64,000 nt of DNA from contig NZ_JAGHRB010000003.1 in NCBI RefSeq assembly GCF_017743995.1, positions 124,001 through 188,000 of the forward strand, given 5' to 3'. The notes beneath the pieces were generated by a model. That model worked only from the letters and a program-made list of their open reading frames with translations, made no database searches and was not told the origin of the DNA. This DNA comes from Ruegeria sp. R13_0 (lineage in GTDB: Bacteria > Pseudomonadota > Alphaproteobacteria > Rhodobacterales > Rhodobacteraceae). Of the stretch, positions 8,413 to 16,854 are shown piece after piece. Position 1 is the stretch's first letter; the number at the start of each line of letters is the position of its first letter. A program made the translations under genes and the position numbers.

Positions 8413-9900
8413 TCAGTCCTGACTGTCCAGAATTTCGCGCACTTTTGCGACCAGATCACCGCGCGGCACTTCGAACTGGCTGGGGCGTTCTTTCCATTCC
8501 TCCAGCGTGGCGCTTTCGGCAATTTTCGCACCGAGGATCAGGTCTTTGATCTGAACGATGCCATTCGCCTTTTCGTCACCACCTTCGATCACTGCGATGG
8601 GAGAATTCCGTTTGTCCGCATATTTCAACTGATTGCCGAAGTTCTTCGGATTGCCCAAGTAGACTTCGGCCCGAATGCCGGCATTCCGCAGCTCAGCCAC
8701 CATCGCCTGATAGTCGGCCATACGGTCGCGATCCATAACGGTGACGACCACAGGCCCTGTCGCCTGCGCGCTGAGACGACCCTTTTCGCGCAAAGCGGCC
8801 AGCAGGCGGTCAACACCGATCGACACACCCGTCGCAGGCACTTCCTGCCCGGTAAAGCGCTTGACCAGATCGTCATAGCGCCCGCCACCCGAGACCGACC
8901 CGAACTGCCGCTTGCGGCCTTTCTCGTCGAAGATCTCAAAGGTCAACTCGGCCTCATAGACGGGGCCGGTGTAGTAGCCCAAGCCACGCACGACCGACGG
9001 ATCAATCTCGATCCGGTCCGAACCGTAGCCGCCTGCGTCCAGCAGTGACCCGATCTGTTCCAGTTCGGCAATACCGTCTGCACCGATCTTGCTGTCACCA
9101 ACGGCCGCGCGCAGGTTCGCAAGCGTTCCGGCGGTATCCGCAGCTTTGGAGGTCAGGAAGGCAAGCACAGGCTCGGCCTGATCATCGCTCAGACCCACAC
9201 CGTCGATAAATGCACCCGAGGCATCCAGACGGCCTTTGGTCAGCAGTTCGCGCACACCGGCCTCACCGACCTTGTCGAACTTGTCGATGGTGCGCAGAAC
9301 GTTGTCGCGGGCGGCGGCGTCTTCACCCAGCCCCATTGCCTCAAGCACACCGTTCAGAACCTTGCGGTTATTGACCCGCACCAGATAGTCGCCGCGCGGA
9401 ATGCCGACAGTCTCCAGCGTGTCCGACAGCATCGCGCAGATCTCGGCATCCGCAGCCATCGAGGCGGTGCCGACCGTATCCGCATCGCACTGATAGAATT
9501 GACGATACCGCCCCGGCCCCGGCTTTTCATTGCGCCAGACCGGACCCATCGCGTAGCGGCGATAGGGCGTCGGCAGGTCGTTGCGGTGCTGAGCGTAGAC
9601 GCGGGCCAGAGGCGCGGTCAGATCATAGCGCAGGGCCATCCAATCACCGTTTCCGCCCTCGTCAAATTCCTGCCACGCAAAGACGCCTTCGTTCGGGCGA
9701 TCCACGTCGGGCAGGAATTTGCCCAGCGCCTCGACAGTCTCGACCGCGCTGCTCTCTAACGCGTCGAACCCGTACCGATGATACACGCCCGCAATCGTCC
9801 GCAGCATCTCGGTGCGCTGCGTGACTTCCTCGCCGAAATAGTCACGGAACCCTTTCGGCGTTACGGCCTTGGGGCGGGGCTGTTTCTTGGGCTTGGCCAT
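8413..9900 (-). CDS. hisS: histidine-tRNA ligase
   Basis: Charges tRNA-His in the cytoplasm. The 495-aa class II enzyme has motif 2 ([19 protein letters not shown], near residues 119-137), the HisA-type motif [14 protein letters not shown] near 310 and motif 3 ([13 protein letters not shown]) near 363, followed by a C-terminal anticodon-binding domain. The N-terminal lysine/proline-rich extension [12 protein letters not shown] precedes the usual TPKGFRDY start. It is the first gene of hisS-hisZ-hisG; the 125-base gap to slyX on the other strand must hold divergent promoters. Confidence 0.97.
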   Translation of the reverse strand: MAKPKKQPRPKAVTPKGFRDYFGEEVTQRTEMLRTIAGVYHRYGFDALESSAVETVEALGKFLPDVDRPNEGVFAWQEFDEGGNGDWMALRYDLTAPLARVYAQHRNDLPTPYRRYAMGPVWRNEKPGPGRYRQFYQCDADTVGTASMAADAEICAMLSDTLETVGIPRGDYLVRVNNRKVLNGVLEAMGLGEDAAARDNVLRTIDKFDKVGEAGVRELLTKGRLDASGAFIDGVGLSDDQAEPVLAFLTSKAADTAGTLANLRAAVGDSKIGADGIAELEQIGSLLDAGGYGSDRIEIDPSVVRGLGYYTGPVYEAELTFEIFDEKGRKRQFGSVSGGGRYDDLVKRFTGQEVPATGVSIGVDRLLAALREKGRLSAQATGPVVVTVMDRDRMADYQAMVAELRNAGIRAEVYLGNPKNFGNQLKYADKRNSPIAVIEGGDEKANGIVQIKDLILGAKIAESATLEEWKERPSQFEVPRGDLVAKVREILDSQD

Positions 9901-10025
9901 CGGGGGCGTCCTTCACGGGTCATGTTCCGCGCGCGGTCTATCTCATGGCCCGCATCGGGGCAAGGCGCGCTTTCGCTGGTCTTGGCTTTGCAGGCCCGCT
10001 ATGACCGTCCCTGAAGGAGACCCAA

Positions 10026-10220
10026 ATGCAGCATCTGGAAGAACAGATCGCCCACCTGACCCGCACGGTCGAAGAGCTGAACACCGTCGTCACAAGCCAG
10101 CAATCCGAGATCGACCGCCTGACGCGCCGCGTCGAAATGCTGCTGCAGCGCGAGGCTGAACGGGCGCAAGAAGGCTCGGGCGGGGTTGTGTTTGGAGACG
10201 AACGCCCACCCCACTATTGA
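10026..10220 (+). CDS. slyX: SlyX family protein
   Basis: Small cytoplasmic coiled-coil protein, 64 aa, of unknown biochemical role. The first 45 residues form a heptad-rich helix (LEEQIAHLTRTVEELNTVV) and the protein ends DERPPHY, matching the conserved C-terminal DxxPPHY/W of SlyX. A ribosome binding site (GAAGGAG) precedes ATG 10026. It is divergent from hisS, and the next gene begins close to its stop. Confidence 0.85.
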   Translation: MQHLEEQIAHLTRTVEELNTVVTSQQSEIDRLTRRVEMLLQREAERAQEGSGGVVFGDERPPHY

Positions 10221-10231
10221 GAGGCTTCGGG

Positions 10232-10918
10232 ATGGAGAGCCAAGGCATGGATGACCGCTGCGTGTGGATTGCCACGACGATGAACGGCATCAATATTGAA
10301 TCTGTGCTGCGCAAAGAGTTCGGTGACAGATGGAAAGCCAGACGGTCTGCGGAAGATGTCGAATGGTCCAACCGGATGGTGGATGAGGCAGCTCAAACAT
10401 GGAGACGTGGAGACGTTTTGACCGCCGAGCAAGTCGGGGTCGTCTGGTTCTACAATTCCAAAGCTGAATACCACACCGATCCTTTTATCAACGGCGGTGG
10501 CTACCCGCTTGTCTCAGAAACCACCAAATCGGTCCTGGAGCAGTTCGATCTGGGGCATACGGTGTTTCACCCGTTGAGGCTGTTGGACCCGACAGAAACA
10601 GTGCCGACAACGTCCGAACCTTACTACCTTCTCAACGTGTGTAACAAACGATCCATGGGAAACTATGAGGCTCTGGGTCCAGAAGGAGACCTTCGCGCGC
10701 CACTCAACTGTCGAGGGGGCGGAGTTGTATATCTTCCAAGAGGCGGTAAGGAAAAAGACCTAGTGGTTTTACCCGAGGCACTGAACGGCCCGGATATCTG
10801 GATTGACCCCAAAGTCCCTAGTATCCTCTTCCTCTCCGAAGCCCTCGCCTCGGGCCTGAAAACCGCCGGAGTGGACAAAGGCTGGGGGCTGGTCCGGGCG
10901 TCGGTCGGCACGCTCTAG
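10232..10918 (+). CDS. Imm11/DUF1629-like protein, orphan immunity-type gene
   Basis: A 228-aa soluble protein with no signal or membrane segment. The C-terminal part (YLLNVCNKRS..., then GPDIWIDPKVPSILFLSEALASGLKTAG) resembles the Imm11/DUF1629 family of predicted immunity proteins to polymorphic toxins, where a D(I/L)W-x-D-P and FLS-x-A-L pattern is typical. Start ATG 10232 is preferred because GAGAGG lies 8 bases upstream; a TTG at 10217 and an ATG at 10247 are alternatives. No toxin gene is recognisable next to it, so it is either an orphan immunity gene or a domesticated relative. The family call is from memory of the pattern and is moderate. Confidence 0.55.
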   Translation: MESQGMDDRCVWIATTMNGINIESVLRKEFGDRWKARRSAEDVEWSNRMVDEAAQTWRRGDVLTAEQVGVVWFYNSKAEYHTDPFINGGGYPLVSETTKSVLEQFDLGHTVFHPLRLLDPTETVPTTSEPYYLLNVCNKRSMGNYEALGPEGDLRAPLNCRGGGVVYLPRGGKEKDLVVLPEALNGPDIWIDPKVPSILFLSEALASGLKTAGVDKGWGLVRASVGTL

Positions 10919-10942
10919 CGCCGACTGCCGAGACCGCCAAAC

Positions 10943-11311
10943 TCACAACCCCAGCGACGATTTCACCGCATTGTCGACAACCCCACCCAGAAGAGCGTTT
11001 TTATCCGCAGCACAACCCTCGGACAGAGCGGCAATGAACGCTTCGCGCAGTTGCGCTTTGTCTTCATCCGTGGCGGCGTGGTCTTCGATATTGATCTGAC
11101 GATTATAGAGCGACAGGGCCGTCATTTTGCCCACGACCTCGACCACAAAGGCCTCATCCCCGTCCGCCTCTTCGGCGATTGAGGCGCAGGTGTAGTGCAT
11201 GACAGGCAGGGCATCTTGCACCATCTGTTCGGCGGCTTCGTCGGCAAAAGTACAAACCGGAGCCACCAAAAGGGATGCCAAGACAACAGGCTTGAGAGTT
11301 TTCATCCGCAT
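10943..11311 (-). CDS. small exported protein of unknown function
   Basis: A 122-aa protein with a clear signal peptide (MRMKTLKPVVLASLLVAPVCTFA, cleavage expected before DEAAEQ), so it is probably periplasmic. The mature part is acidic and helical with two cysteines (YTCAS and EGCAADK) that could form a disulfide. ATG 11311 has GGAAG 8 bases upstream; a GTG at 11320 overlaps the stop of the upstream gene. The family is not recognised. It is coupled to the glycine-zipper gene. Confidence 0.6.
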   Translation of the reverse strand: MRMKTLKPVVLASLLVAPVCTFADEAAEQMVQDALPVMHYTCASIAEEADGDEAFVVEVVGKMTALSLYNRQINIEDHAATDEDKAQLREAFIAALSEGCAADKNALLGGVVDNAVKSSLGL

Positions 11312-11316
11312 TGCAA

Positions 11317-11529
11317 TCACTTCCAGTTATGTCCGATAATCGCACCGGCCACACCGCCGATTGCCGCGCCCTTGCCGTCACCGATCAGGGCCCCAACTCC
11401 GGCGCCGATCAATGCGCCTTCGATTGTCTGTTTTTTCTTTTTGTCATCTGCAAAAGCCGCAGTCGCCACAGATAGCGAGATCACCCCCGCCAATACCAGC
11501 GCTTTGGAGCCCATAGCTGAAAGTGCCAA
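11317..11529 (-). CDS. small glycine-zipper exported protein
   Basis: A 70-aa protein with a signal peptide ending at about AFA-DDKKKK, followed by a glycine-zipper segment (GALIGAGVGALIG and AAIGGVAGAIIG), a fold seen in outer-membrane-associated SlyB/RcnB-like proteins. The start is taken as TTG at 11529 because AGGAGG sits 8 bases upstream; the first ATG (11514) would leave that site too far away. It lies downstream of dnaE on the same strand. Function is unknown; an envelope role is inferred. Confidence 0.7.
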   Translation of the reverse strand: MALSAMGSKALVLAGVISLSVATAAFADDKKKKQTIEGALIGAGVGALIGDGKGAAIGGVAGAIIGHNWK

Positions 11530-11612
11530 ACCCTAACCCTCCTGTTTCACCTGTCGCAGAGTGTGCTGATACAGCCTAGCCGGGTGACATCACTGTGGCA
11601 ACAAAGCCGGGA

Positions 11613-14600
11613 TCAGACCTCTTCCACAGACAGAACGCCATCCAGCGACTTGATCGCGCCTTTGATCTGCGGGTTGATCGGGAAGTCCTGCCCCAAATCC
11701 ATCTCGACATCGCCTGGCAGTCCTGGGTCCATCAGACACAGCTGGATCGGCCCCTTGGCAGCCCCCTTCGCAGCACTGGCGGCATCCGCTAGCACGGTTG
11801 CCACCGTGGGCAACACCTGCGGCTGATCGACGAAAATGCGCAGGCCGGTCGCACCCGCCTCGGCCACAACCGAATCCACCGGACCAACCGAACGACCCAG
11901 CAGTTTCAACTGATCGGCCTCCATCGTCGCTTCGGCGGTCAGAACCACCTGCGCGCCCGTCTCAAGATACTCGCGCGACTTCTCCAGCGTTTCCGAGAAC
12001 AGCGTGACCTCATACGCACCGGTTGGGTCCGAAAGCTGCGCAAAGGCAAAGCGGTTACCTCGGGCCGATTTCCGTTCCTGCCGGCCGGCAACAACCCCGG
12101 CCATCTTCGCGATCAGAGGGCCAGAGCGGGCTTTTTCCGTCACCTCATCCAGGGTCAGCACCTGTTTGCGTTTCAGCGCAGGCATGTAGTCGTCCAGCGG
12201 GTGGCCCGACAGGTAGAACCCGATGGCTTTGAACTCTTCGCTCAGGCGTTCGGCAGGCAGCCAATCCGGCGTCGGCGACAGGCGCGGTTCGGGCAGGTCG
12301 TCCCCGGCCTCACCAAACAATGACACCTGGTTCGAGTTCTTCTGTTCGTGGATCGCCGTCGAATACTGCACAAGCGGATCGAGGCTTTCGAACACGCGGC
12401 GGCGGTTCTTGTCCAACTCGTCGAAGGCCCCGGCCCGTGCCAGCATCTCCAACGGGCGCTTGCCGACCTTTTTCAGATCAACGCGGCGGGCAAAGTCGAA
12501 GAGGTTGACGAAAGGTTTGTCGCCCCGACCGCCGACCACAAGGCTCATCGCCTCGACACCGACGTTTTTCAACGCGCCCAGCGCATAGACAAGATGCCCA
12601 TTGTCCACATCAAACGTGGCCTGAGAGCGGTTTACACAAGGCGGGATATACGGCAGCTCCAATCCCTTGCGGACCTCTTCAAAGTAGACGGCCAGTTTAT
12701 CGGTCAGGTGGATATCGCAGTTCATGACGCCTGCCATGAACTCAACCGGATGGTTCGCCTTCAGCCAGCCGGTCTGATAGCTGACCACCGCATAGGCGGC
12801 CGCGTGGGATTTGTTGAATCCGTAGTTGGCGAATTTCTCCAAAAGGTCGAACACCTCAGAGGCTTTCTTGGCATCCACGCCATTTTCCGCCGCACCCTTT
12901 TCGAATTTCGGGCGCTCGGCATCCATCGCCTCTTTGATCTTTTTACCCATCGCACGGCGCAGCAAGTCAGCGCCGCCAAGCGAGTACCCGGCCATCACCT
13001 GAGCGATCTGCATCACCTGTTCCTGATAGACGATGATGCCCTGCGTTTCCTCAAGGATATAGTCGATCAGAGGATGCACGGATTCGATTTTCCGCTGCCC
13101 GTTCTTGACCTCACAATAGGTCGGGATGTTCTCCATCGGGCCGGGACGGTACAGCGCAACGAGGGCCACGATATCCTCGATACAGGTCGGCTTCATGCGC
13201 TTGAGCGCGTCCATCATGCCCGAGGATTCCACCTGGAACACCGCTACCGTTTTGGCCGCGGAATAGAGCTTATACGTCGCCTCATCATCCAGCGGGATGG
13301 CGTTGATCTGGTTCTCGGCCCCTTCAGCTGGTTCATAGAGTTCTGTCCCGTCCGCCGCGACATGCAGAGGCCGCCCGGATTTGAAGATCAGATCCATCGC
13401 GTTCTGGATCACAGTCAGCGTTTTCAGACCCAGAAAGTCGAACTTCACCAGCCCGGCCTGTTCCACCCATTTCATGTTGAACTGGGTCGCAGGCATATCG
13501 GAGCGTGGATCCTGATAAAGCGGTACCAGCGCGTCCAAAGGCCGGTCGCCGATCACAACCCCCGCCGCGTGGGTCGAGGCGTTCCGCAACAGCCCTTCGA
13601 CTTGCTGGCCGTAATTCAGCAACCGCTCCACAACCTCTTCATTCCGCGCTTCTTCGCGCAGGCGCGGTTCGTCCTTCAGGGCCTTTTCGATCGAGACCGG
13701 CTTCACTCCCTCAACCGGGATCATCTTGGACAGCCGGTCGACTTGCCCATAAGGCATCTGCAAAACCCGCCCGATGTCACGCACGGCAGCCTTGGACAGC
13801 AATGCACCAAAGGTGATGATCTGCCCCACCTTGTCACGCCCATATTTCTGCTGAACGTAGCGGATCACTTCTTCCCGGCGATCCATACAGAAGTCGATAT
13901 CGAAGTCGGGCATTGAGACCCGCTCAGGGTTCAGAAACCGTTCGAACAGCAAGCTGTAGCGCAGCGGGTCAAGGTCGGTGATCGTCAAGGCATAGGCCAC
14001 CAGAGATCCCGCACCCGAGCCCCGCCCCGGCCCCACCGGAATGTCATGATCCTTGGACCATTGGATAAAGTCCGCAACGATCAGGAAATAGCCGGGGAAC
14101 CCCATGCCTTCGATGATCCCAAGCTCAAAATCCAGACGTTCCTGATATTCCTCGGGCGTCACCGCATGAGGGATCACGGCCAGACGTTTCTGCAGACCCT
14201 CATTCGCAATGCGGCGCAGTTCGGCCACTTCATCATCGGCAAACTTGGGTAGGATCGGGTCACGACGATAGGCCATAAAGGCGCAACGGCGCGCGATCTC
14301 GACCGTGTTCTCGATGGCCTCAGGCAAATCTGCAAACAGGGTCACCATTTCCTGCTGCGACTTGAAATAATGCTGCGCGGTCAGACGGCGGCGACCGGCT
14401 TGCTGATCGACATAGGCCCCCTCGGCGATACAGATCAGCGCATCATGGGCCTCATACATATCCGAGGTCGGAAAATAGACGTCATTGGTGGCGACCAGAG
14501 GCAGGTTCTTGGCATAGGCCATCTCGACATGGCCGCGCTCGGTCAGGCGCTCTGCCTCAGGCTGGCCGTCCTCGCCCGGATGGCGTTGCAGTTCAATATA

Positions 14601-15113
14601 CAAACGATCCGGGAACATCCCCGCCAACCGGTCGACCAGAGCCTCAGCCGCCGGGCGCTGACCTTGCTGCAGCAAAATCCCCACTGGGCCTTCTGGTCCA
14701 CCCGTCAAACAGATCAGACCCTCCGACCGATCCGCCAGCTCCTCCAACGTGACCTGCGGCAACTGCCCGCCCTTGTCCACATAGAGGCAGGAACTGAGCT
14801 TCATGAGGTTCTCATATCCAACCTCGGACTGCGCCAGCAGCACCAGAGGCGCAGGCGCTTTCGGCTTCTCACCGGGTTGCGGCTGCACATAGGTTAGATC
14901 AACCTGACAGCCCATGATCGGCTGTATCCCTGCCCCGCTGGCAGTGACAGAAAACTCCAAAGCCGAGAACATCGAATTGGTGTCGGTCACTGCAACGGCG
15001 GGCATCTCTGCCTTCTCGCAAAGGCCGGGCAGCTTCTTCAGCCGCACAGCGCCTTCCAGCAGGGAATATTCAGTGTGAACGCGAAGGTGAATGAATCGAG
15101 GGGTACTGCTCAT
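11613..15113 (-). CDS. dnaE: DNA polymerase III alpha subunit
   Basis: Replicative polymerase, 1166 aa. N-terminal PHP domain begins FIHLRVHTEYSLLEGAV; the palm carries the catalytic MPDFDIDFC (two aspartates, near residue 400) and KFDFLGLKTL (third aspartate, near 553). A helix-hairpin-helix and an OB-fold region follow, with KARSGPLIAKMAGVVAG near 1000. ATG 15113 is preferred over a TTG at 15122. The gene is monocistronic on its 5' side and faces a 343-base non-coding region shared with xdhA. Confidence 0.97.
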   Translation of the reverse strand: MSSTPRFIHLRVHTEYSLLEGAVRLKKLPGLCEKAEMPAVAVTDTNSMFSALEFSVTASGAGIQPIMGCQVDLTYVQPQPGEKPKAPAPLVLLAQSEVGYENLMKLSSCLYVDKGGQLPQVTLEELADRSEGLICLTGGPEGPVGILLQQGQRPAAEALVDRLAGMFPDRLYIELQRHPGEDGQPEAERLTERGHVEMAYAKNLPLVATNDVYFPTSDMYEAHDALICIAEGAYVDQQAGRRRLTAQHYFKSQQEMVTLFADLPEAIENTVEIARRCAFMAYRRDPILPKFADDEVAELRRIANEGLQKRLAVIPHAVTPEEYQERLDFELGIIEGMGFPGYFLIVADFIQWSKDHDIPVGPGRGSGAGSLVAYALTITDLDPLRYSLLFERFLNPERVSMPDFDIDFCMDRREEVIRYVQQKYGRDKVGQIITFGALLSKAAVRDIGRVLQMPYGQVDRLSKMIPVEGVKPVSIEKALKDEPRLREEARNEEVVERLLNYGQQVEGLLRNASTHAAGVVIGDRPLDALVPLYQDPRSDMPATQFNMKWVEQAGLVKFDFLGLKTLTVIQNAMDLIFKSGRPLHVAADGTELYEPAEGAENQINAIPLDDEATYKLYSAAKTVAVFQVESSGMMDALKRMKPTCIEDIVALVALYRPGPMENIPTYCEVKNGQRKIESVHPLIDYILEETQGIIVYQEQVMQIAQVMAGYSLGGADLLRRAMGKKIKEAMDAERPKFEKGAAENGVDAKKASEVFDLLEKFANYGFNKSHAAAYAVVSYQTGWLKANHPVEFMAGVMNCDIHLTDKLAVYFEEVRKGLELPYIPPCVNRSQATFDVDNGHLVYALGALKNVGVEAMSLVVGGRGDKPFVNLFDFARRVDLKKVGKRPLEMLARAGAFDELDKNRRRVFESLDPLVQYSTAIHEQKNSNQVSLFGEAGDDLPEPRLSPTPDWLPAERLSEEFKAIGFYLSGHPLDDYMPALKRKQVLTLDEVTEKARSGPLIAKMAGVVAGRQERKSARGNRFAFAQLSDPTGAYEVTLFSETLEKSREYLETGAQVVLTAEATMEADQLKLLGRSVGPVDSVVAEAGATGLRIFVDQPQVLPTVATVLADAASAAKGAAKGPIQLCLMDPGLPGDVEMDLGQDFPINPQIKGAIKSLDGVLSVEEV

Positions 15114-15456
15114 ACCCCGCAAGTTATCCCAGTCAGCAGCGACGAAAAAGCGGGAACCGACTCTGTGGACTGCTTAAAAAATCAGCAGAGATTATTCTGA
15201 TTTTTTAGAAGGTGCTTCGGGCCAGACTCGGCACCGCTTCAAAAATGGTCTTTATTTACAAGTGCCTGACTTCTAAACAACTGCAACATTCACAGGCCGT
15301 GCGGGTCCAATGGTGCATCATATAGGCAGTTTTTCTTGCCAGATAAGGTGCGCTGTTTCTAACATCTGACGGCAAGCACTTCGCCCGCCACTCTTTCTAC
15401 GTCGCATCGAAGGAGGGCCCAACGGGCGCAACCGGGTAAGGCGACGGGTTTCACGA
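15114..15456. other. intergenic region between dnaE and xdhA
   Basis: A 343-base divergent intergenic region with no convincing coding frame. It must carry promoters for dnaE (minus) and xdhA (plus). The only strong structure is the AT-rich inverted repeat at 15175-15207. The stretch 15400-15455 is GC-rich and contains a GGAGGGCCC run too far from the xdhA start to be its ribosome binding site. Confidence 0.6.
15175..15207. repeat. perfect 11-base AT-rich inverted repeat
   Basis: Left arm TAAAAAATCAG (15175-15185) and right arm CTGATTTTTTA (15197-15207) are perfect reverse complements around an 11-base spacer. In either direction it reads as a stem ending in a T-run, so it could form a weak bidirectional terminator, or be an operator 60 bases upstream of dnaE. 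The sequence alone does not decide. Confidence 0.6.
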
Positions 15457-16854
15457 ATGGACATCACGTTTCTTCTGAACGGAGAGACAGTGGAGCTGAC
15501 GGATGTCAGTCCGACGGTCACCCTGCTTGACTGGCTGCGTGAGGAGCGTGGCCTGACCGGCACGAAAGAAGGCTGCAACGAAGGCGATTGCGGCGCCTGC
15601 ACCGTGATGGTCACCGACGAGGGCAGCGCCAAGGCATTGAACGCATGCATCCTGTTCTTGCCCCAACTGCACGGCAAAGCCGTCCGCACCGTCGAGGGCG
15701 CAAGCGGCCCAAACGATGAACCTCATCCAGTCCAGAGCGCAATGGTCGACCTGCACGGCTCACAATGCGGCTTCTGCACCCCCGGCTTTGTGATGTCGAT
15801 GGTTGCCAGTCACGCAAATGGCGCAACCGACCACGACACCCAACTGGCGGGTAACCTGTGCCGCTGCACCGGCTACGCCCCGATCATCCGCGCCGCGAAA
15901 GCCGCCGAGCCGCAACCCGTCCCGCATTGGATTACCTACGACCAATCCTTCTCTTGTTCAAAAATACCTCGGGGGGAGGCCGCAGGCCGGGGGGCAGAGC
16001 CCCCCTTTCTTCCCACGTCATCCGACGAATTGGCGGAAGTCTATGCCCAGCACCCCGACGCGACACTCATCGCCGGCGCAACCGATGTCGGCCTCTGGGT
16101 CACCAAGCAATTGCGTGAGCTTGACCCTGTGATCTTCCTCAACGGCTGCGAAGACCTCAAACAGATCACAATCACCGACGACGAAATCCGCTTCGGGGCA
16201 ATGGTCGACATGAACCGGATGGGCGAGGCTATTGCTGATCTCCACCCCTCCTACGCTGAAATGATCCGTCGCTACGCCAGCGTTCAGGTGCGCCACGCAG
16301 CCACCGTCGGTGGCAACATCGCCAACGGCTCACCCATCGGGGACAACCCGCCTGCGCTGATCGCTTTGGGTGCAACTCTGCACCTTCGCAAAGGCGACAC
16401 CCGTCGGTCCCTTCCTTTGGAAGAGTTCTTCATCGACTACGGCAAACAAGACCGCGCGCCCGGCGAATTTGTCGAAGCCGTCAGTTTCCCGCGTCAGGCG
16501 GATCGACTGAAGGCTTACAAACTCAGCAAACGATTCGATCAGGATATCTCGGCCGTTTGCGGGTGTTTCAATATCACCGTCTCAGAGAGCACCGTCACCG
16601 AAGCGCGCATTGCGTTTGGCGGGATGGCTGGTACTCCGAAACGGGCAACCCATGTCGAGGCCGCACTGATCGGCAAACCCTGGACGCGCGAGGTGATTGA
16701 CGCCGCGCTGCCCAGCTTTGCCGAGGATTATTCACCACTCACGGACATGCGCGCCTCGGCAACCTATCGGCTGGAGACTGCCAAAGCGATGCTGGAGCGG
16801 TATTTCCTGGAAGATCAGGGCGAAGTGACAGACGTGCTGAAGGTGACGGCATGA
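15457..16854 (+). CDS. xdhA: xanthine dehydrogenase small subunit (Fe-S and FAD)
   Basis: Electron-transfer subunit that oxidises hypoxanthine and xanthine to urate with XdhB. The 465-aa protein has a plant-type [2Fe-2S] domain (Cys40, 45, 48, 64), a second [2Fe-2S] domain (Cys104, 107, 135, 137 in CGFCTPG and CRCTGY), then an FAD domain with [15 protein letters not shown] near residues 281-295 and a CO-dehydrogenase flavoprotein C-terminal domain. The linker between Fe-S and FAD parts (residues about 165-186) is encoded by a dispersed hairpin repeat that reads through in frame (see that feature). Its stop overlaps xdhB by 4 bases. Confidence 0.95.
   Translation: MDITFLLNGETVELTDVSPTVTLLDWLREERGLTGTKEGCNEGDCGACTVMVTDEGSAKALNACILFLPQLHGKAVRTVEGASGPNDEPHPVQSAMVDLHGSQCGFCTPGFVMSMVASHANGATDHDTQLAGNLCRCTGYAPIIRAAKAAEPQPVPHWITYDQSFSCSKIPRGEAAGRGAEPPFLPTSSDELAEVYAQHPDATLIAGATDVGLWVTKQLRELDPVIFLNGCEDLKQITITDDEIRFGAMVDMNRMGEAIADLHPSYAEMIRRYASVQVRHAATVGGNIANGSPIGDNPPALIALGATLHLRKGDTRRSLPLEEFFIDYGKQDRAPGEFVEAVSFPRQADRLKAYKLSKRFDQDISAVCGCFNITVSESTVTEARIAFGGMAGTPKRATHVEAALIGKPWTREVIDAALPSFAEDYSPLTDMRASATYRLETAKAMLERYFLEDQGEVTDVLKVTA
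15950..16012 (-). repeat. dispersed hairpin repeat embedded in frame within xdhA
   Basis: The minus strand reads a GGGGGG/CCCCCC hairpin, a GGCCTGCGGCC hairpin, then CCGAGGTATTTTTGAACAAG. The last part matches the cores at 29871-29888 and 30025-30042. The copy occupies about 63 bases of the linker between the iron-sulfur and FAD domains of xdhA and keeps the reading frame. This resembles palindromic elements that insert into protein genes without disrupting them, as described in Rickettsia; the parallel is inferred. Confidence 0.65.

Noticed and set aside
7909..9048. 379-codon open frame on the plus strand
   Set aside because: Antisense to hisZ and hisS.
12348..13916. 522-codon open frame on the plus strand
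   Set aside because: Antisense to dnaE, no protein features.
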